Virus record (IMG/VR): IMGVR_UViG_3300049216_000571
Coordinates: 1-28,993 of that record
From: a virus
Length of the DNA stretch: 28,993 nucleotides
Direction: 5' to 3' (one strand)
This document shows positions 14,528-21,164 of the stretch, piece after piece. The notes below the pieces were generated by a model. The model was not told the origin of the DNA. It saw nothing but the letters and a program-made list of their open reading frames with translations, and searched no databases. The stretch's first letter is position 1, and every line of letters starts with the position of its first letter. Both the position numbers and the translations under genes were made by a program.

Positions 14528-14635
14528 TTTCAGACGGCGCCGAAGATGTGCCGTTTGATGCCCCCACCCGCCCTTGGGCAAGGCGTTATAGACCGTCGCG
14601 ATGACGGCCTGTCCCTCTAAGATGGAGCCCTACAT
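14525..14635 (+). promoter_or_regulatory. Duplicated leader upstream of major capsid gene (copy A)
   Basis: The intergenic sequence from the protease stop to the capsid ATG resembles that before the major tail protein gene (18350-18448). The best-conserved part is 14569-14627. A CGCCCTTGGGCAAGGC block matches the other copy at 15 of 16 bases, ACCGTCG-GATGACGGC at 16 of 17, and both end GATGGAG, the ribosome binding site. CCGTC (14593-14597) and GACGG (14603-14607) form a five-base-pair hairpin with loop GCGAT. CCTT and AAGG flank another small hairpin. Likely an RNA element for high expression; no promoter is evident. Confidence 0.6.
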
Positions 14636-16054
14636 ATGTCTAAAATCGCCGAACTGTTGCAACTGCGGGCACGCGCCTTCGATGAATTCAAGGCACTTGC
14701 CGAAAAAGCTACTCTCACCGAAGCCGAGCAAGCGGACTATGAAACAAAGAAACGAGCCGTCACCGATCTTGACGCGCAAATTTCTCGTGCCAAAGAAGCG
14801 CAAATGCTCTCCGCAAGCACCGCGCAGCCGGTTGCCGGACAAGAAACGGCGGAAGGGAAAGTAGCGGCCAAAGTCGAAACTGACAAATACGTCAAAGAGC
14901 GAAGCCTTGTCATCGGTGGCGCAGCCAAGATGATGGCCTATGGCGGCGGCAATCTCTTTAACGCGCGTCAGGCCTCAGCCGAAGTCTACGGTGAAAGCCA
15001 TCCTGTCACCCGCGCTCTGGTTGCATCGACTGGCCCAGCCGGTGGTTTCATCGTTCCGCCTGATTACATGAACGAGATCATCGAACTGCTGCGTCCGAAC
15101 GCAGTTGTGCGTGGATCAAACCCGCGCGTCATCCCGATGCCTCGTGGGACGATGACATTGCCCGGTCAGGCAAGTCCGGCGACTGCCAGCTATGGTATGG
15201 AAGGTCAGCAGATCGCGTCGTCTCAGCAGACGCTTCGGCAGATCGTCGCCAGCTTCAAGAAACTGACGGCACTGGTGCCGATTTCGAACGATCTGATGCG
15301 TTATGCCGATCCGGCGATCGACGCGATGGTGCGTGACGATCTTGTCGAGGTGATTGCGCTTCGTGAAGACCTTGCATTCCTTTTGGGTGATGGCACACAG
15401 GCGGCACCGATGGGCTTCACCGGCTTTGCCAATTTGTGGGCAACATCACAAGGGGGTACGGCGGGCGTGTGGAGCAGTACGGCGGACTCAACGGCTGCGG
15501 TTAACGGCTCTGCCGGTAATCCGCTGCTTGGTCAGAATGGCGGCAACTTCATCACGTCGAACGAAACCTACAGCGAAACAACGGTCGTCAACGAACTAAC
15601 GGGCATGATCAACCGGCTGGATACCGCTAACGTGCCTGATCGCCGCCGTGTGTGGTTCTTCCATCCGCGAACCTACAACTACCTGTTTGGTTTGCTGAAC
15701 GCGATGGGTCTCTATGTCTTCCGCGACGAATTGTCGAAGGGCACGCTCTACGGCTATCCGTTCAAGAAGACCACCCAGATCCCGACAAATATCTGGGATG
15801 CAACCGGCACGAACCATGATTGTTCGTTCATTATCTTAGCTGAGATGAACGAAACCATGATCCTGGATTCGATGAGTCTCGAACTGGCTGTATCGCGCGA
15901 AGGCACCTATGCAGATGCCAACGGCAATACTGTGTCGGCCTTCCAGTTCGACCAGACCCTGATCCGGGCCATTGCCGAACACGACTTCCAGCTGCGGCAT
16001 GACTCCGGTTGCGCCGTTCTGCAGTTCGTTCGCTGGGCACCGGCCATTCAATAA
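14636..16054 (+). CDS. Major capsid protein, HK97 family
   Basis: A 472-residue HK97-fold capsid subunit. Residues 1-60 are a coiled-coil delta domain (LLQLRARAFDEFKALAEKA and following), about 60-125 a linker probably removed by the protease, and from ALVASTGPAGGFIVPPDY (about 127) the mature shell fold: N-arm, spine helix (PNAVVRGSNPRVIPMPRG), LTALVPISNDLMRYADPAI and FLLGDGTQAAPMGF. It ends in ETMILDSMSLELAVSREGTY and FDQTLIRAIAEHDF. Order and length agree with siphophages with T=7 heads. GGAG lies eight bases before the ATG, in a leader shared with the tail protein gene. Confidence 0.96.
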   Translation: MSKIAELLQLRARAFDEFKALAEKATLTEAEQADYETKKRAVTDLDAQISRAKEAQMLSASTAQPVAGQETAEGKVAAKVETDKYVKERSLVIGGAAKMMAYGGGNLFNARQASAEVYGESHPVTRALVASTGPAGGFIVPPDYMNEIIELLRPNAVVRGSNPRVIPMPRGTMTLPGQASPATASYGMEGQQIASSQQTLRQIVASFKKLTALVPISNDLMRYADPAIDAMVRDDLVEVIALREDLAFLLGDGTQAAPMGFTGFANLWATSQGGTAGVWSSTADSTAAVNGSAGNPLLGQNGGNFITSNETYSETTVVNELTGMINRLDTANVPDRRRVWFFHPRTYNYLFGLLNAMGLYVFRDELSKGTLYGYPFKKTTQIPTNIWDATGTNHDCSFIILAEMNETMILDSMSLELAVSREGTYADANGNTVSAFQFDQTLIRAIAEHDFQLRHDSGCAVLQFVRWAPAIQ

Positions 16055-16111
16055 CAGGCCGATCAGGCGCCGGTTATTTCTAAAACACTCTCTCAAACTT
16101 GGAGGTAAATC

Positions 16112-16549
16112 ATGGGTTTTTCTGCTCAACATAACATCGGCTCGTATGTCGTACCCATCACGAGCGTCTTTCCTGAAAGCGCATCCGCTGGAACCATCAA
16201 TGGTTCCAGCATCGACCGTCAGTTGCACAACCTGCCAAATTCCTGCGTTCTGCATCAGGTGGTCGGTGCCGAAAGCGGTGCGCCTTCGGCGGTCAGCGTG
16301 CAGACCAAGCTACAGGACTCGCCAGATAACTCGACATGGAACGATTACAAAGCCGGAACAACGACCGTTCAGGAAACGGCGGCGATCACTGCCGCTAGTT
16401 CCGAGAATACGGCCGCTATCGATCTCGGCGGCGCCAATCGCTTCATCCGCGCGGTGACGATTGTCTCCTTTACCGGAGGCACGTCGCCCGCAATCTTGGT
16501 TGCGGCGGACATCATTCTTGGCGGCGAACGCGAACTGGCGGCGGTGTAA
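16112..16549 (+). CDS. Probable capsid decoration protein
   Basis: A 145-residue, mostly beta, Ala/Ser/Thr/Gly-rich protein without recognised catalytic motifs. It follows the capsid gene after a 57-base gap with its own strong GGAGG site seven bases before ATG, which implies high expression. Small proteins at this position in HK97-type phages are often head decoration or structural proteins. Sequence features such as VQTKLQDSPDNSTWNDYKAG resemble a jelly-roll-like structural domain seen in phage proteins. The function is inferred from position and composition. Confidence 0.6.
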   Translation: MGFSAQHNIGSYVVPITSVFPESASAGTINGSSIDRQLHNLPNSCVLHQVVGAESGAPSAVSVQTKLQDSPDNSTWNDYKAGTTTVQETAAITAASSENTAAIDLGGANRFIRAVTIVSFTGGTSPAILVAADIILGGERELAAV

Positions 16550-16552
16550 CCC

Positions 16553-16738
16553 ATGAAGATGGTCGAATTCACCCGTGACATGCGTCCGCAGCGCGCGGGT
16601 GAAAAGCGTGTCGTGCCCGACGCTGTGGCTGAAAAATTGATTACGGCTGGCGACGCTAAACCCGTCGCCAGCGTTTTCGACAAAGACATGAAGTCAACAA
16701 CAGGCGGTCGCACTTATAAGACCCGTAAAAAGGCCTGA
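16553..16738 (+). CDS. Small conserved-type head module protein, 61 aa
   Basis: A very short basic protein (MKMVEFTRDMRPQRAGEKRVVPD onward, ending KTRKKA). The pattern of a short beta N-terminus, a DAVAEKLITAGDAKPV helix and a basic tail is common in small phage proteins placed between capsid and connector genes. The function is unknown. It sits four bases after the preceding gene and two bases before the next, so it is clearly in the operon. Probably a minor head or assembly factor. Confidence 0.65.
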   Translation: MKMVEFTRDMRPQRAGEKRVVPDAVAEKLITAGDAKPVASVFDKDMKSTTGGRTYKTRKKA

Positions 16739-16739
16739 C

Positions 16740-17426
16740 ATGCCGGTACGGATCGTGTCCACCGTATTGACCGCGGCGTCAAGCTATGACCTGACGACGC
16801 TCGACAATATCAAGGACGATCTTGCCATTCCGACCAATGATACATCCAGTGATACGACGCTTGCGCGATACATCACGGAGCAATCTTTGATGGTGGCGCA
16901 ATACTGCAATCGGGTCTTTCCGATTGAAACGGTGCAGGACGTTATTTATCCCTTCCGCGACCCCTATCCCTACCAAGTGACCGGCATGATGCCGGAACTC
17001 CAGCTTTCCCGCTGGCCGATAGTCTCGGTCACTTCGGTAACGGATACGGTAGCGGTTAATACCAGCAATACGCTCATTGCTGATACCGATTACATAGTCG
17101 ATGAAGCGCGTGGCTGGCTGACAAAAATCGACCCGAACACCGGCTACCCGACCGGCTGGAGCCCGGATCAATACACGATTGAATATGTTGCGGGGTATTT
17201 TGAAGCCGGAAGCGGAACACCGCCTGCCGATCTTGAAATGGCCGTTTTGCGCATGGTGACGGCACGATTTAAAGCCCGCGGGCGTGACCCATTCTTGCGT
17301 ACCCAGGGTGAACCTGGCGTTGGCAATGAAAGTTATTGGATTGGCGCATTACCAGGGCAAACCGGCCCATTCCCGCCGGACATTGCCGCCGTTCTTGAAA
17401 AATACCGTGTGCCTCTCGCCACATAA
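16740..17426 (+). CDS. Head-tail connector protein, gp6-like
   Basis: A 228-residue protein of the HK97 gp6/phiE125 gp8-like adaptor group: an N-terminal helical part with LTTLDNIKDDLAIP and ARYITEQSLMVAQYCNRVF, a central beta insertion with RWPIVSVTSVT and DYIVDEARGWL, and a C-terminal IEYVAGY...DLEMAVLRMVTARFKARGRDP. It would form the ring under the portal. Position after the capsid genes and before the tail-completion gene agrees. The ATG follows the preceding stop by one base. Confidence 0.85.
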   Translation: MPVRIVSTVLTAASSYDLTTLDNIKDDLAIPTNDTSSDTTLARYITEQSLMVAQYCNRVFPIETVQDVIYPFRDPYPYQVTGMMPELQLSRWPIVSVTSVTDTVAVNTSNTLIADTDYIVDEARGWLTKIDPNTGYPTGWSPDQYTIEYVAGYFEAGSGTPPADLEMAVLRMVTARFKARGRDPFLRTQGEPGVGNESYWIGALPGQTGPFPPDIAAVLEKYRVPLAT

Positions 17427-17437
17427 ATAGGTGCGTC

Positions 17438-17926
17438 ATGGAATTTAACGCTATCGTCACAGGCGACCGCGAAGTCGGCGCGCGTTTCGAGAAATGGCCG
17501 AAAGAAATTCATGACGCGCTTTATCAACGCATCGTCAGATTGACGAAAGACTTATACGAAAGAGTGCTTTCACTCGTTCCTGAACGAACCGGCGAGCTAC
17601 GAAGTGAAATCATTTCCAAAGTTTACAACGATCCCGAAAGCATTAAAGGCGTCGTAACGCTGGGCGGCAAACTTACCAAAAACGAAGCCATCAAAGCCGC
17701 TGCGCTGGAATATGGCGCTCACGGTCGCGCCAAAGTCAGAAATTACAAACGCACGATTACAGAAGCCTTTGGCCGTTCTATTTCACCCATGAGCATTCAG
17801 GTGCAGCCTTATGTGCGCCAGGTCAATATTGAAGAACGATCTTACATGCGAGGCGGCTTAGCCGGAATCAGAGAAGAGGCAACCAAGGAATTAACCGAAG
17901 CTCTCAACGAAGCATTTAAGGATTAA
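17438..17926 (+). CDS. HK97 gp10-like head-tail / tail completion protein
   Basis: A 162-residue protein with features of the HK97 gp10 family: a helical RIVRLTKDLYERVLSLVPERTGELRSEI segment near residues 30-55, a beta-rich middle, LEYGAHG near residue 88, and a final alpha-helix (IREEATKELTEALNEAF). Members join the connector to the tail tube or complete the tail. The gene lies between the connector and the tail-terminator-like gene, four bases from the latter. Family assignment is by pattern recognition only. Confidence 0.75.
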   Translation: MEFNAIVTGDREVGARFEKWPKEIHDALYQRIVRLTKDLYERVLSLVPERTGELRSEIISKVYNDPESIKGVVTLGGKLTKNEAIKAAALEYGAHGRAKVRNYKRTITEAFGRSISPMSIQVQPYVRQVNIEERSYMRGGLAGIREEATKELTEALNEAFKD

Positions 17927-17929
17927 GAC

Positions 17930-18352
17930 ATGCGCGAAGAAATTATTGCCGCGCTGTTCGACCTTGCTTTGACAGCGACAACTTTCAATACAAGCAATCG
18001 GCGTCTTCAACTCTGGAGTAAGGTCGCGTCGTTCCCGGCACTGTTCATTCAATCCGTCGGAACACATTATCCGCCACGCGACGTGCGCGGTCTTCCGCCG
18101 AAGCGCACGATCACAGCTGAACTCTGGGTTTACACAGATGTGGGCAAAGACCCGAATGCCAATCCTGAAGAAGCCTTAAACGATATCATCGACGCTCTCG
18201 AAACAGCGATCGCGCCACCCATGGTCGGTGGCGTTCAAACGCTTGGCGGCCTTGTGTCCCATGCTTGGATCGAAGGCGACATTGAACAATTCTCCGGCGT
18301 GCTGGACGGCATCGCCAAAGCAATCATCCCTGTGAAAATTCTTATTCCCTGA
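17930..18352 (+). CDS. Tail terminator-like protein
   Basis: A 140-residue protein resembling tail terminators of siphophages (lambda gpU, HK97 gp11, DUF3168-like). An N-terminal helix (REEIIAALFDLALTA) is followed by beta strands (PALFIQSVGTHYP, RTITAELWVYTD), a central helix (PEEALNDIIDALETAIAP) and terminal strands (HAWIEGDIEQF; AKAIIPVKILIP). It would cap the tail tube and bind the head connector. Position immediately before the major tail protein fits. No individual motif is decisive. Confidence 0.72.
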   Translation: MREEIIAALFDLALTATTFNTSNRRLQLWSKVASFPALFIQSVGTHYPPRDVRGLPPKRTITAELWVYTDVGKDPNANPEEALNDIIDALETAIAPPMVGGVQTLGGLVSHAWIEGDIEQFSGVLDGIAKAIIPVKILIP

Positions 18353-18448
18353 TTTCCCCGGCCCAACCGGTGGAATGCCCTGTCTCGCCCTTTGGCAAGG
18401 CTTCCGCACCGTCGTGATGACGGCGCTTCCCTTCGATGGAGTTTACCC
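18350..18448 (+). promoter_or_regulatory. Duplicated leader upstream of major tail gene (copy B)
   Basis: The partner of the leader before the capsid gene. Both start with CTGATTTC at the upstream stop codon, share an ATGCCC block, then CGCCCTTTGGCAAGGC (18386-18401), ACCGTCGTGATGACGGC (18408-18424) and GATGGAG (18435-18441), seven bases before the ATG at 18449. The CCGTC/GACGG hairpin (18409-18413 with 18419-18423, loop GTGAT) is retained with a changed loop base. Confidence 0.6.
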
Positions 18449-19222
18449 ATGCTACAGCAATACAACTTCGGCGCCGGAACCTTGTTTCTGGTGCGCACCG
18501 ATATCGCCGTGCCGACGCCAACACGCATCGGCACCTTGCAGGACGTCAGTGTTGATATGTCCTTCGAAGTTAAAGAGCTTTATGGGCAATATCAGGCACC
18601 TGTTGCTGTCGCGCGCGGCCAGCAAAAGATAACCGGCAAAGCCAAGATCGCCAATCTGAACGCCCGTCAGCTGAACGACGCCTTTTTGGGGCAGACGCTG
18701 AACGTCGGCGAACAAATCACCATCGTCGATGAAGGCGGCCCAAACGGAACGCCCATTCCGAGCAGTTCGCCTTATCACATCATCGTGGCAAACGGCTCGG
18801 CCATGTCATCCGGAACGCCCGGCGTAGACCTCGGCGTTTTTAATGCCGCAACCGGCATTCAGATGACGCGCGTCTCAACCGGCCCGACTACTGGCCAATA
18901 CTCATGCGATATGACGAGCGGCACTTACACCTTCGCCGCGGCTGATGAAGGCATCAATGTTCTGATCTCATACGCTTATTTTGAGACGATGACGGGCAAC
19001 CGGATCACGGCGGTTAACCAGCTGATGGGGTCTTCGCCTCAGTTCCAGATGAAATTGAACAACAACTACGCTGGGAACAATTTGTCGCTGACTCTTTACG
19101 CGGCCATACCGACGAAAATGAGCTGGGATTTCAAGAATGAGGATTTCACCGTCCCCGACTTTGAATTCTCGGCCTTCACCGACAGCCTTGGCCGCTTCTT
19201 CGACTGGTCGAGTACGCTCTAA
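18449..19222 (+). CDS. Major tail protein
   Basis: A 257-residue tail tube subunit. It has the typical N-terminus (MLQQYNFGAGTLFLVRTD), the LQDVSVDMSFEVKELYGQYQ and KITGKAKIANLNARQLN segments, a central beta-sandwich with a Gly/Ser-rich loop, and the end FTVPDFEFSAFTDSLGRFFDWS, all usual for lambda-V-like or phi-Nils-like tube proteins of alphaproteobacterial phages. The start at 18449 has GGAG seven bases upstream; a longer in-frame start at 18392 lies in the leader. The stop overlaps the endolysin ATG by one base (TAATG). High expression is suggested by the shared leader. Confidence 0.87.
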   Translation: MLQQYNFGAGTLFLVRTDIAVPTPTRIGTLQDVSVDMSFEVKELYGQYQAPVAVARGQQKITGKAKIANLNARQLNDAFLGQTLNVGEQITIVDEGGPNGTPIPSSSPYHIIVANGSAMSSGTPGVDLGVFNAATGIQMTRVSTGPTTGQYSCDMTSGTYTFAAADEGINVLISYAYFETMTGNRITAVNQLMGSSPQFQMKLNNNYAGNNLSLTLYAAIPTKMSWDFKNEDFTVPDFEFSAFTDSLGRFFDWSSTL

Positions 19223-19686
19223 TGCCCGGCAACCGGCAGGCCTTTCTCGACATGCTTGCATGGTCGGAAGGCACGACGACGATTACGGAAAGCGACAACG
19301 GCTATAATGTGCTGGTCGGATCAACGCCGTCGCATCCTCTTCTGTTCGATAGCTATGCCGATCATCCGCGCATTTTGAATGCCGAACTGGATTCGACGGC
19401 TGCAGGCCGTTACCAGCTGCTTGCCAAGTATTTTGATGCTTACAAGCAGTTGCTCAAACTGTCTGACTTCTCACCGACGTCACAGGATTTAATCGCCGTT
19501 CAGCAAATTACCGAACGGCGGGCGATGGCCGATATCGCTGCAGGCAATATCATCACCGCCATCCTGAAATGTTCAACGATCTGGGCCAGCTTGCCCGGAG
19601 CGCCGTATGGACAGCGCCAGAACAAATTGAGCGATCTGTTGGCCGTTTATCAAAAGGCCGGCGGCTCTCTGTCTTCCACTTCCTGA
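19222..19686 (+). CDS. Lambda R-like endolysin (lytic transglycosylase)
   Basis: A 154-residue homologue of the lambda R endolysin (GH104-type lytic transglycosylase), which cleaves peptidoglycan glycan strands. Shared blocks are FLDMLAWSEGT with catalytic Glu16, NGYNVLVG, FDSYADHPR, STAAGRYQLLAKYFDAYK, FSPTSQDLIAVQQI and CSTIWASLPGAPYGQ. The length is the same as lambda R. No signal peptide or anchor is seen, so release depends on a holin. It is placed between the major tail gene and the tail chaperones, not after the tail genes, and is translationally coupled to the tail gene. A tail-associated role is possible but less likely than lysis. Confidence 0.93.
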   Translation: MPGNRQAFLDMLAWSEGTTTITESDNGYNVLVGSTPSHPLLFDSYADHPRILNAELDSTAAGRYQLLAKYFDAYKQLLKLSDFSPTSQDLIAVQQITERRAMADIAAGNIITAILKCSTIWASLPGAPYGQRQNKLSDLLAVYQKAGGSLSSTS

Positions 19687-19769
19687 ACCGACATTCCTGA
19701 AACAACCGACTTCGCGTTTACGCGGCGCGTGCTGCCGGTTGCTCTCAACATGCCGCGCTGGAGAAACAC

Positions 19770-20213
19770 ATGAGCATCCTTACAAGCGTTGAACAGTTTT
19801 TTGAGAATTTGTGGAATAACGTCCTCAAGCCGGACGTTGAGGAAGCAGAACAAGTGGTCGATACTTTCTTTGTGTCCGCTGAATCGGCTGTTGAAAATGA
19901 ACTCGGCGTCGCAGGCCTCAAGATCGTGACCGATGCCGTTGCCGCTGCTGAAAATGCGGGTGGAACCGGCGTTCAGAAACTGGCTGCAGCAACAGCTTCG
20001 ATTGTTTCTAACCTGTCCGCTGCAAATATCCTCAATGTGGCGACAAACACTATCAATGTCGCAATCGAAGCCGCCGTTGCCGCGATGAATTCTGCGGAAA
20101 CACCAAGTGGCGGATCACAGGCATTGAGCGATCCATCCCAAGCTACCGGCAATGACAACAACAGTGGTTCAACCGATGCCAACACCGGTACCACAACGTC
20201 ATCGCCCAAATAA
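19770..20213 (+). CDS. Unknown protein in lysis cassette, 147 aa
   Basis: The first 105 residues are helical and Ala/Val-rich with an aromatic N-terminus (VEQFFENLWNNVLKPDVEEAEQ); AENAGGTGVQKLAAA resembles the central part of some phage small lysis-associated proteins. The last 40 residues are a low-complexity tail of Ser, Thr, Asn and Gly. No clear transmembrane span is visible. It lies between endolysin and a membrane protein, so a role in lysis is plausible, but I do not recognise the family. GGAG is eight bases before the ATG. The 83-base gap upstream contains small inverted repeats (CGCG-TTTA-CGCG). Confidence 0.6.
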   Translation: MSILTSVEQFFENLWNNVLKPDVEEAEQVVDTFFVSAESAVENELGVAGLKIVTDAVAAAENAGGTGVQKLAAATASIVSNLSAANILNVATNTINVAIEAAVAAMNSAETPSGGSQALSDPSQATGNDNNSGSTDANTGTTTSSPK

Positions 20214-20235
20214 GAAAACAGACAAGGAGATAACT

Positions 20236-20601
20236 ATGAGCGCCCTCAGCCTTATCACTGCTGCGATTAAAAACTTTCAGCCCACGACAAGTGTTCTGGC
20301 TGGGGGCGCCGCTAGTATCATTACCTGTGCCATCGGTGCCGTTCTCGTCGCTGCTGGTGTTGCCATCCCGCCAATAGGCATTCTCGGCCTGACGGCGGCA
20401 ACGCCTTTGACCATGACAATGGTTATGAGCGCCGCTGTGCCTATCGGCCATGTCGTGACGGCGCTTGTTCCGGACAGCGTCAATCAGCAATTGAACGGAC
20501 TCGCGCAGAAACTACAAGTCGATGTTGCGAAGCTTAAAAGTTTTATTCCGCAGGAATATTACTCGGACGACGATTTTCCGAAGGATCGGAACGGCGTTTG
20601 A
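20236..20601 (+). CDS. Holin-like small membrane protein
   Basis: A 121-residue protein with two long hydrophobic segments at about residues 19-43 and 47-78, separated by a Pro-Pro turn, and a charged C-terminus (QVDVAKLKSF, DDDFPKD). Size, topology and its place after an endolysin suggest a holin that permeabilises the inner membrane. The start at 20236 has AAGGAGAT six bases upstream; an earlier in-frame start would add a Pro/Thr-rich stretch overlapping the previous gene. Its TGA overlaps the start region of the methyltransferase. Confidence 0.68.
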   Translation: MSALSLITAAIKNFQPTTSVLAGGAASIITCAIGAVLVAAGVAIPPIGILGLTAATPLTMTMVMSAAVPIGHVVTALVPDSVNQQLNGLAQKLQVDVAKLKSFIPQEYYSDDDFPKDRNGV

Positions 20602-21164
20602 ATGGCGTGGCTTTATCTTCCGCTGGTAACAGACACCATGCTGGCGGCGGGAAAGCCGTATTCGGACTTTCACTCTGTGCTGGCGCCGGAGGCCTCGATC
20701 TCGGACTCCACATCGCCATGCCCGGATATAGAACTATTTGTTATGTCGAGCGGGACGCCTACGCCGCAGCCACTCTCGTGGCGCGGATGGAAGACAAGGC
20801 CCTGGATCAAGCGCCTGTCTGGGACGACCTTACAAGTTTCGACGGCAAACCGTGGCGCGGCCTCGTGGATATCGTTCATGGCGGTTATCCATGCCAACCT
20901 TTTAGCGTCGCCGGACGAAAACTCGGCGATAAAGACCCACGACACCTCTGGCCCCATATCCGACGCATCGTCGCCGAAATCGACCCGCCGCTTTGCTTCT
21001 TCGAAAATGTCGGCGGACATTTACGATTGGGCTTCGAACAAGTCGATGATGACCTTCGATCGATGGGTTACCGTGTTGCGGCTGGCTTGTTTGCAGCGGA
21101 GGAAGTCGGCGCTCCCCATAGACGAGAACGATTGTTCATCCTGGCCTACCGCCACAGCAACTGA
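20598..21164 (+). CDS. DNA (cytosine-5) methyltransferase, catalytic half
   Basis: 188 residues holding most C5-methyltransferase motifs: motif I FGLSLCAGAGGLDLG (residues 22-36), an acidic motif II ERDAY, motif IV GGYPCQPFS with nucleophile Cys99, motif VI ENVGG (136-140) and motif VIII GAPHRRERLFILA (171-183). It stops immediately after motif VIII, so the target recognition domain and motifs IX-X are missing from this frame. The start is TTG at 20598 (or GTG at 20607), overlapping the holin stop. A one-base shift near 21140 would continue into the target-domain-like sequence in the other frame. It may be half of a split enzyme, a frameshifted gene, or affected by a sequencing error. Confidence 0.85.
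   Translation: MNGVALSSAGNRHHAGGGKAVFGLSLCAGAGGLDLGLHIAMPGYRTICYVERDAYAAATLVARMEDKALDQAPVWDDLTSFDGKPWRGLVDIVHGGYPCQPFSVAGRKLGDKDPRHLWPHIRRIVAEIDPPLCFFENVGGHLRLGFEQVDDDLRSMGYRVAAGLFAAEEVGAPHRRERLFILAYRHSN

Noticed and set aside
16039-16074. ACCGGC...GCCGGT inverted repeat at the end of the capsid gene as a terminator
   Set aside because: Six-base arms with a 24-base loop and no T-run; the following gene needs read-through.
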